Of a DNA stretch of 7,909 nucleotides, positions 1-6,600 are shown in pieces. A model generated the notes under the pieces. That model was not told the origin of the DNA. It saw only the letters and a list, made by a program, of their open reading frames with translations, and did no database searches. How positions within the stretch are numbered: the first letter of the stretch is position 1; each line of letters begins with the position of its first letter. The translations under genes and the position numbers were made by a program. Origin of the DNA: Gammaproteobacteria bacterium CG22_combo_CG10-13_8_21_14_all_40_8 (GTDB lineage: Bacteria > Pseudomonadota > Gammaproteobacteria > Enterobacterales > GCA-002770795); the NCBI GenBank assembly GCA_002770795.1, contig PCTP01000015.1, forward strand, positions 1 through 7,909, given 5' to 3'.

Positions 1-117
1 AGCGACTACAGAACTAATGCCTACAGAAAATGCATCGTAGTACGCCTTATCTCTCGAATAAGCCGTACCTGCGATTGACAATAATGCCACTGCTAATAAA
101 GTTTTAATGATTTTCAT
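1..117 (-). CDS. Exported protein, N-terminal fragment (39 codons, cut by window edge)
   Basis: This is the 5' part of a gene that runs off the left end of the window. The ATG at 117-115 opens a frame of 39 codons with no stop. The first 21 residues form a typical Sec signal peptide: basic start MKIIK, hydrophobic core TLLAVALLSIAGTA, and a likely cleavage site AYS|RDK or GTA|YS. The visible mature part (RDKAYYDAFSVGISSVVA) is too short for a family assignment and I do not recognise it. It has no lipobox cysteine, so it should be periplasmic, outer-membrane or secreted rather than a lipoprotein. The start is supported by a Shine-Dalgarno GGAG (126-129) eight bases upstream and an extended -10 promoter at 161-189. 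The gene therefore probably has its own transcript rather than depending on the protease gene ending 128 bases upstream. Confidence 0.8.
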   Translation of the reverse strand, partial: MKIIKTLLAVALLSIAGTAYSRDKAYYDAFSVGISSVVA

Positions 118-125
118 GTTCCATT

Positions 126-129
126 CTCC
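126..129 (-). promoter_or_regulatory. Ribosome binding site for the truncated exported-protein gene
   Basis: On the minus strand the sequence reads TTGGAGAATGGAAC directly before the ATG at 117. GGAG is a clean Shine-Dalgarno core eight bases from the start codon, which decides the start of this fragmentary gene. Confidence 0.75.
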
Positions 130-160
130 AAGTTAATATTATTACTCCGATACTTTCAAA

Positions 161-189
161 ATTATATCAGAATTTAGTTGTGTTGTATG
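161..189 (-). promoter_or_regulatory. Extended -10 sigma70-type promoter for the truncated exported-protein gene
   Basis: The minus strand carries TGATATAAT: a perfect TATAAT -10 (161-166) with the extended TG motif (168-169). A weak -35, CATACA (184-189), lies 17 bases upstream and matches the consensus at three of six positions. A start site near 154 would give a leader of about 37 bases. The weak -35 is usual for extended -10 promoters. It lies in the 128-base gap downstream of the protease stop, so it separates the two transcription units. I see no convincing terminator in the gap. Confidence 0.6.
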
Positions 190-245
190 TTCGTTACTCT
201 CAGGTGTTAAATTATTTGTTTTTTCTAATTCCTTAAGTTCACTAC

Positions 246-3200
246 CTAACCTCTTATTGGAAAAACAATAATTTTATTGTTTTTCATTTTTAACACTTTA
301 AAATCTGCCAAACTATTTAAATACTCTTGTAAATTAGTCACTCCATTACTATTGATATCATCACTGGCATCATTCACGAATGGATCTAAGCTATGTTGAA
401 TTTCCCATCCATCAGGCATACCATCGCTGTCTGTATCTGAGTCGGGAAGATATGTGATCACTATATGAGTTGGAGAACTGGTCACGACCTCTTGGTTGCC
501 TGCGATATCAGTATAACTTGCTTCTACTGTGAGGGTTTTCCCGATCTCGGAACTTGTTAATAGATAAGTGCTACCCGTCCCAATTGTGGAACCATTCGCT
601 TTCCAGGTATAAGTGATCTCCCCTAATCCATCAATATCTGCGATAGTATCATTAGCAGTGAGTATTTGAGTGTCTATAGTGTATCCTGAAATGGTGACAG
701 TGCCTGTAGGTAAGTGATTACAAAATGCAGGCACGCTATAGCTGATGCCCCAGCTATTTAATGTGCCCACATCAGCAGCCCCATTATCACTGATTTTTAA
801 TGTCCATGTTCCATTTAATGTTTCACCATCCCAAGCAGAAAAATTATCTACTGGTGATAATGTTGTAGGATAAATACCATTAACATCATTTGCACTATCG
901 CTGCCAGAAACTGCCTTTAATTGTACTTCTGTGCCAGTTGGCGACACTAAACTGATTTTGATATCGCCACGAAATGGATGAGTAATATTCACAGAGACAA
1001 TGAGCTTTGAAGATTGAATCGAGGTTGTTGCACCACTGATCACAATATCTGATGTAATACCTGTAGAGTTGTTATCTGGGATGGATGCTGCGGGCGTAAC
1101 ACTATAGTCTGTTGAACTGCTGACCCCTGTTGGTAGCACCAGATTTAAATAATCAGTTTTAGAACCACTGTTTTGGTATTCCATTTTTAAAGATAAATCA
1201 ATATCAGCGCCACAAGTATGAGAGCTTGGCACTGTGAAGTTAAACAATGTTGAGTTGCTTCTTTGACTACTCGCGGCCATATCAGGGTACGCACTTTGAC
1301 TGGTATTGAGAATAACTCCAGATGTCACAGCAGTCATTGTGGCTGTGACACTGCTAATTGTTGCAGCGCCTGCATTTGTTAATGGAACTTCCATTGAGAC
1401 TGTTTCACCGGGATCTATAGCATTATTATTACCCTCTCCAGTTAGAGCTATTGTGCCTACAGTTAGAGGTGAGTTGAGTATATTGACTTGAGCAAATTTC
1501 TCATAAAACACTCTAGCATGAGAGCCAGATGGAAAAAGTGTGGCGGCAGCTTGAACTGTGGATAAAGCTAACTGTGGCATAGTAACCCCACTACCCAATC
1601 CAAAGTGTGACTCTAAAATAATTTGATCAACCTCTGATCGTGGCACGCCATCGGCCATCAATGTCACCAAACTTTGAAATAAGGGGGTTGACCACAGTTC
1701 ATCTCCTAAAACTCCACCGACTGTTGTATGTGCACCATAAGTACTGGCTGAATCATATTGAAAACTAGTTTGATTCATCACACGACCTGCCCAGCAAGCA
1801 TTATGTCCATCCCAGCTAAAGGCCCATTCTGGATGAAATGATTGACCATTCGTGGTGCTATAGCTATATGAACCAGCCCAATAATCACCAAAACCTTCAC
1901 CCATGGCACCAGTGTCACCACCAGTCCAGTTATAATTGATATCATGTTGAATACTGTGACCATACTCATGCAATATCACATCTACATCTTCATTATCATC
2001 AACACAACCATGGCCAAAGGCCAGTATATTGGTGCCTGGAACAAAATGTGAATTATCATCACCATTAACACCATCGGTATCAACAGAAATAGGGCCTTCT
2101 TGAATTCCAGTTGAACCAGTGAAACCTAAGGACTGAATATAACGCTGATTTTGATCAATATGAAAATAGGTATTCGCATCATTAAATGCATTGTTTCCTC
2201 GAGTAAATGATGACCAGTCTCCATCAGAAGTGGTACTAGGTGCATCCGTAGGTGCTTCTATTTCAGCAATTTTAACCCATGGGCCGTCTAGTGAATAAGT
2301 ACTGCCGTTTAAGGTAATATCCAGTAAAGTTTTACTGATATAAGCTGAGGTGAAATTTGAGCCAGCATCAGTATCTTCCATGGTATCATTTTGCAACCTA
2401 GTACGCGGATCGGGATCAAAAACTTTGGCACTCCCGTTCACTGTGGATAGCGCTGAAATGAAGTCAACACTTGGTTTTTTGATTAATTGTGCTTCCTCAA
2501 ATTGAGTAAGTGCTATTTTGAAAGGAATATGTTTAGGTGATTTGAGAGCTGGCAAAGTTTTCCCGCCAAAACCGTAAGTATTCCTGGTTGGTTTAATGGG
2601 TAAATCATTTCGAAAGGCACGTACAACTTTACCTGTATTTACATCCACATAGGCTTTCCAACTTGCACTGGGATTTGAAGCAAAAAGATTTACTCTGTAG
2701 ACTAATCTAAAATTTAATCCTTCATTAAGATAAACCAATTGAGATTTTGGTTGTGACAGAAGCTTTCCTTCAATCTGTACATAATCCCACAATGCTTCAA
2801 TAGCAGCTTGTTTATTAATATTAGCTTTAAGTTGTCTTGGAGGGCTATTAGTTTCAGGATAAATATCGTTATAAACTTTATAAATCTGATGTGTTTTTTT
2901 ATCCAAACTCACCACGATTTCTGCATTTTCAACATCTATACCATGAATTTGCTGTTGAAAATGAAAATGCGTGCCAATTAATGAATCTTTGACTTTATTT
3001 AAATAAAGATTAGATAAATCCTTGGCTAAACCATAGGTAGTAGCATTTTGTTCCAAATAGACCTTAGCTTGGTGAAGTGCATTTTTGCTAGCTAGCCTGC
3101 CAATTTTGGAAGAACTGGAAGGAATTATCACCAGCTGAGGCGTTGTACGATAATCTTTATGCAATACCACATTCTCTGCCAGTTCTTTAGCAGCAACAGA

Positions 3201-3272
3201 AAACGACTGAATGAATGCCATGCAAGCCAACACTAATCCCAAATTTTTTTGTAAAGTAACTTTGTTATACAT
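246..3272 (-). CDS. Secreted M36 (fungalysin-type) zinc metallopeptidase with P/Homo B and TSP3-like domains
   Basis: This is a 1008-residue exported endopeptidase precursor. A signal peptide ends near residue 28 (SVAA|KEL). Residues about 35-225 form an FTP/PepSY-type inhibitory propeptide; motifs such as HFHFQQQIHGIDVENAEI and AYVDVNTGKV are typical. The catalytic domain spans about 278-600. It has the zinc motif HEYGH (H435, E436, H439; bases 1956-1970), a third ligand E459 in GEGFGDYWAG, and a probable transition-state His515 in GAHTTVGGV. The ligand spacing (4 and 20 residues) equals that of thermolysin-like enzymes. An Ig/CARDB-like segment (about 601-715), a P/Homo B domain (about 722-846), a second Ig-like domain (about 855-938) and a TSP3-like calcium-binding tail (944-988) follow. 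Mature cysteines are C423, C493, C687 and C851, perhaps paired. The start has a modest GGAAAG Shine-Dalgarno (3281-3286), eight bases upstream. Family members are usually zymogens that shed the propeptide, and many also lose C-terminal domains. The family call is firm; the substrate is unknown. Confidence 0.93.
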   Translation of the reverse strand: MYNKVTLQKNLGLVLACMAFIQSFSVAAKELAENVVLHKDYRTTPQLVIIPSSSSKIGRLASKNALHQAKVYLEQNATTYGLAKDLSNLYLNKVKDSLIGTHFHFQQQIHGIDVENAEIVVSLDKKTHQIYKVYNDIYPETNSPPRQLKANINKQAAIEALWDYVQIEGKLLSQPKSQLVYLNEGLNFRLVYRVNLFASNPSASWKAYVDVNTGKVVRAFRNDLPIKPTRNTYGFGGKTLPALKSPKHIPFKIALTQFEEAQLIKKPSVDFISALSTVNGSAKVFDPDPRTRLQNDTMEDTDAGSNFTSAYISKTLLDITLNGSTYSLDGPWVKIAEIEAPTDAPSTTSDGDWSSFTRGNNAFNDANTYFHIDQNQRYIQSLGFTGSTGIQEGPISVDTDGVNGDDNSHFVPGTNILAFGHGCVDDNEDVDVILHEYGHSIQHDINYNWTGGDTGAMGEGFGDYWAGSYSYSTTNGQSFHPEWAFSWDGHNACWAGRVMNQTSFQYDSASTYGAHTTVGGVLGDELWSTPLFQSLVTLMADGVPRSEVDQIILESHFGLGSGVTMPQLALSTVQAAATLFPSGSHARVFYEKFAQVNILNSPLTVGTIALTGEGNNNAIDPGETVSMEVPLTNAGAATISSVTATMTAVTSGVILNTSQSAYPDMAASSQRSNSTLFNFTVPSSHTCGADIDLSLKMEYQNSGSKTDYLNLVLPTGVSSSTDYSVTPAASIPDNNSTGITSDIVISGATTSIQSSKLIVSVNITHPFRGDIKISLVSPTGTEVQLKAVSGSDSANDVNGIYPTTLSPVDNFSAWDGETLNGTWTLKISDNGAADVGTLNSWGISYSVPAFCNHLPTGTVTISGYTIDTQILTANDTIADIDGLGEITYTWKANGSTIGTGSTYLLTSSEIGKTLTVEASYTDIAGNQEVVTSSPTHIVITYLPDSDTDSDGMPDGWEIQHSLDPFVNDASDDINSNGVTNLQEYLNSLADFKVLKMKNNKIIVFPIRG
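309..443 (-). other. TSP3-like calcium-binding module at the C-terminus of the protease
   Basis: Residues 944-988 contain DSDTDSDGMPDGWE followed about 20 residues later by DINSNGVTNLQEYL. This is the acidic DxDxDG...DGWE...DG.TNLQEY pattern of bacterial thrombospondin type 3-like units, which bind calcium. A short basic and hydrophobic tail (to residue 1008) follows. It resembles neither a PEP-CTERM, GlyGly-CTERM nor LPXTG sorting signal. Confidence 0.75.
735..1109 (-). other. P/Homo B (proprotein convertase P) domain in the protease
   Basis: Residues about 722-846 run from SIPDNNSTGITSDIVI through ITHPFRGDIKISLVSPTGTE to DNFSAWDGETLNGTWTLKI and GTLNSWGISY. These are signature stretches of the P/Homo B beta-barrel fused C-terminally to many bacterial secreted metallo- and serine proteases. 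In convertases the domain stabilises the catalytic unit; in bacterial enzymes it is often removed during maturation. Its role here is inferred. Confidence 0.85.
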
Positions 3273-3288
3273 ACCTAAAACTTTCCAA

Positions 3289-3309
3289 ACTGGTTAATAG
3301 GCAACCAGT
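3289..3309 (-). promoter_or_regulatory. Inverted repeat just upstream of the protease start (hairpin or operator)
   Basis: The minus strand reads ACTGGTT, then GCCTATT, then AACCAGT: a perfect 7-bp stem with a 7-base loop. Its inner part, GGTTG-N5-TAACC, recurs at the promoter of the propeller-protein gene (7774-7788). It lies 16 bases before the ATG and two bases beyond the GGAAAG ribosome binding site. It could act as an RNA hairpin in the leader or as a DNA operator. The dyad is seen; its function is inferred. Confidence 0.45.
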
Positions 3310-3458
3310 GTAGCCCAAAAAAATCGAATAAATATGTAATATTCTCATTTTCCCTCTTGTGGATAAAATTCTTCCACTTTAAATAAATAAGGCATCAGGC
3401 CCATAAATATTGATTACGAATTGAATAATCCTACACTCTAATCAAGGGTACAGAATAC

Positions 3459-3488
3459 ATTAAATTAATGTTCATAATGATTTATCAA
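3459..3488 (-). promoter_or_regulatory. Weak candidate promoter for the protease gene
   Basis: On the minus strand TTGATA (3483-3488) and TTTAAT (3459-3464) are 18 bases apart. Each has one mismatch to the sigma70 consensus, but the conserved second base of the -10 is lost. It would give a leader of about 180 bases. The -35 lies inside the palindrome at 3478-3492. An alternative -10, TACACT (3307-3312), lacks a good -35. Such matches are common in AT-rich DNA. Confidence 0.25.
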
Positions 3489-3492
3489 ATCA
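3478..3492. repeat. 15-base palindrome in the intergenic spacer
   Basis: TGATTTATCAAATCA is a 6-bp perfect dyad around a three-base centre. It overlaps the -35 of the weak candidate promoter, as an operator might. Two shorter relatives with the same half-sites lie at 3502-3512 (GATTTAAAATC) and 3546-3556 (AAATCAGATTT). Confidence 0.35.
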
Positions 3493-3612
3493 CTTAATCT
3501 AGATTTAAAATCCAAAGTGTGCAGAAAATATGCAGTTCGATAATAAAATCAGATTTGCTCAAACACAAATATCAGGTTTTAGTTTGGCTTTCAAATCATA
3601 GACAGCGTTTTA

Positions 3613-6600
3613 TCAATGGCACTTAACTCGCAATATGGTGTATTTATTATCACTAGGAAGCACACCCAAACATTTATTGAATACATGGGGATCGCTTCCC
3701 AGTTGATATTCGCGTAAATTAGTGCGCCCGTCTGCGTCGGGATCTAGGTTGGCATCATTGATTAATGGCTCCAGATTATGGCTAATTTCCCAACCATCGG
3801 GTATTCCATCGCTATCCGTATCTGCTACATTTGCCCATGTACCCGCTAAAAACTCTTGCAGATTTGTTAATCCATCATGATCTAAGTCCCCTGCCGCATC
3901 ATTTACAAAACGATTAAGACCATTGGCGCTTTCATAACCATCTAGCATGCCGTCAAGATCAGTATCTAAATCAATACTGATTTGACTGATGCTAGGTGTT
4001 AATATGGTGGAAAGAGATTTTAATTCGGCTTTCCAAAATAAAGCATCCGTTCCAGCATCTGGAAAGGTGAAAGTGGTACCTGATTTAACTTGATACCATT
4101 TGTTGCCACCATTATTGGATAAATAATATTGAATATTTGTGTTTCTTTTATCAACAACATTAGAGGTTTCAAGCGCGGTTAAACGTACAGATAGCATATT
4201 GGTTTCACTTGCATTAACTTTCAATGATTCAACCATGCCTTGATCAATTCGATGCATCCCTTGATAGTATACTTTGTTTAAGCCAGTACGATTGGCCGTT
4301 ATGATGTCGAGATCGCCATCGCGATCAATATCAGCAACAATTAAATCATTGGTGTTATTGCTCTCTTTACCAAGAGCACTGCTTATGGATAAAAAGGCAC
4401 CAGAACCGTTATTTAACCAAATGAGATTCTGGCCAACACTGACACCTAAAATAATATCCAAATCTCCATCTTCATCTATGTCAGCCATTCGAATGGCTCG
4501 ACTATCTTTTGAGCCACCATCAATATCCATTCCAGAAAAGACAAAACTAAAAGTGCCTGTACTGTCATTGAAATAAATTTTGCTTGTCTGTGTATGATTG
4601 GCAACAACGAGATCTAAAAATCCATCTTGATTCATATCCGCAACGTCAATAGCCTGTGTTGAATCGGAGTCTGGGCCTATATCTTGAGAAAAGGTAACAA
4701 AACTCGCGCTCCCATTATTTAGGTGTAGTTTGTTTTTCTGTCCCGAGTTACCAAAAACGACGTCCAACAAACCATCCCTGTTAAAATCGGCCATTTCAAC
4801 TGCTGTGCTATTATCTGTTGCTGTTCCAATATCAGTGCCAGTCGAAGAGAAAACGCCACTTCCATTATTCAAATACAATTTGTTCCTTTGAGAGAAATTA
4901 GAAAATACCAGATCCAGATCGCCATCCTTGTCAATATCACCAACAGCGACTCCAGTGCTATTATCTGTTTCAGAACCGATATCTACGCCTGTCTCTGAAA
5001 AATATCCAAAGCCTAGATTGAAATATATTTTATTAGTTTGTCCTTGATTAGAGACGATCAAATCCAAGTCACCGTCCCCATCAATATCCGCTAGAACCAC
5101 GCCAGTTGTTGTATCCATTTCACTTCCGATCGCTGTGGATGTAGTGGATAAATTAGTGCCGTCATTTAGATAAAGTCGGTTAAATCCATTCCAATTTCCT
5201 GCCACTAAATCCAAATCACCATCATTATCGACATCACCTAATACCAATGAGGTTGTAGCTTCGGCCACTGTATCGATATTTTTAGGAAGCTCAAAACCTC
5301 CATTACGAATTCCTCCAAATAAATACAGTTTGTTTTTATGTGAAAAATTATTTCCGCTGACAGCATCCAAATCGCCATCTCTATCTAAATCAGCTATAAC
5401 AATAGCACGTGTATTATCGGTATCTGCCCCTAAGTTTTTGCCTTTGGTAGAAAAGCTGGCAAGGCCATTATTCAGATAGTATTTATTGGTTTGTCCATAA
5501 TTTCCTGACACCACATCCATATCATCATCATTATCTATATCAATCAGTTGAATAGATAAACTATCGTCCACATCAGTCCCCACATTCACACCAGTTGAAG
5601 AAAAGGTGCCTCCGCCAGTATTGAGATAGTATTTATTCTCCACTCCCCAATTCGCCACAACAATATCAGGTCGGCCATCTAAATTAATATCACCAATACT
5701 CAGGGCAAAGGATGGTTCCATTTCCGTACCTATATTGTTTCCTGATACTGGAAAAGTCCCATCACCCTGATTGAGATAAATATGATTATTTTGACTATCA
5801 TTTACTTCAACAATATCTAAATGACCATTTTGGTTTATGTCGTAGAGTTGGATGGCGCGAGTTTCTGAATTTGTTGCACCAATATTCGTGGCGGGCGTTT
5901 GAAACACACCGCTGCCATTATTGTAATAGAGTTTATTTTGACCCGAGTTACCTGAAATTAAATCTAAATCTCCATCGTTGTCCACATCCCCAAGAAAAAC
6001 AGCATAGGTGGTACCATTATCAGTTCCTATACTAATTCCAGATGGTTCAAAACTAGCCGCCCCACTATTTAGGTATATTTTATTAACCCCAGCATTACCC
6101 GCAATAATATCAAGATCACCATCGCCATCAATATCACCAACAGCCAGGGACCATGTGGCATCAGCATCCAAGGAAATAAATGTACCATTCACAGGAAAGT
6201 TTCCCATGCCATCATTAGAATAGAGTAGGTTTTTACTACTGACATTCGAGGTCATCACATCCAGATCACCGTCACCGTTCATATCCGCAATAACAACTGC
6301 CGTCGTATCAATCACATCCGCAGAGAGATCACTCCCGGCACTTGAAAAACCACTGTCACTATTAGGAATCGTGCCATTTAAATAGCTTTTATTGGTTTGA
6401 TTAGTTCCATTACCTGCTACCAAGTCATCATCACCATCTGCATCTAAATCAGCAGCTAATACCGCAAAGCTGAGATCAGTTTCGCTGCCAATAGTTTGTC
6501 CAGATGAGGGAAATCCAGACGTTCCATTGTTGAGGTAAAGCTTGTTGGCACCACTATTGCCGGCAATAATATCTAAATCACCATCCACATCCACATCCGT

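Larger units (their letters stand above)
3273..3612. other. AT-rich intergenic spacer between propeller-protein and protease genes
   Basis: The 340 bases without a gene contain a 21-base hairpin-forming dyad next to the protease start (3289-3309), a weak candidate promoter (3459-3488), and three short palindromes with GATTT/AAATC half-sites (3478-3492, 3502-3512, 3546-3556). I find no strong intrinsic terminator after the stop of the propeller-protein gene, so read-through into the protease gene is possible. No credible small ORF was seen. Confidence 0.6.

Noticed and set aside
1306..1491. Plus-strand open frame opposite the Ig-like segment of the protease
   Set aside because: Shadow of the protease reading frame; its hydrophobic look comes from the complement of Thr/Val/Ala-rich codons.
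1778..1969. Minus-strand 63-codon frame within the protease catalytic domain
   Set aside because: It overlaps the zinc-site coding region in another frame; the M36 frame is clearly the real one.
3560..3612. Possible intrinsic terminator after the propeller-protein gene (ATTTG...CAAAT near T-rich sequence)
   Set aside because: The stem is only about five AT-rich pairs and no proper U-run follows directly; too weak to call.
4274..4576. Plus-strand open frame of 100 codons within the propeller-protein gene
   Set aside because: It is an antisense shadow. The reverse complement of codons for DGDLDI reads as I-S-[RK]-S-P-S, and this motif recurs in it as it does in the other plus-strand frames at 6008-6223 and 6542-6772. 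No ribosome binding site or domain supports it.
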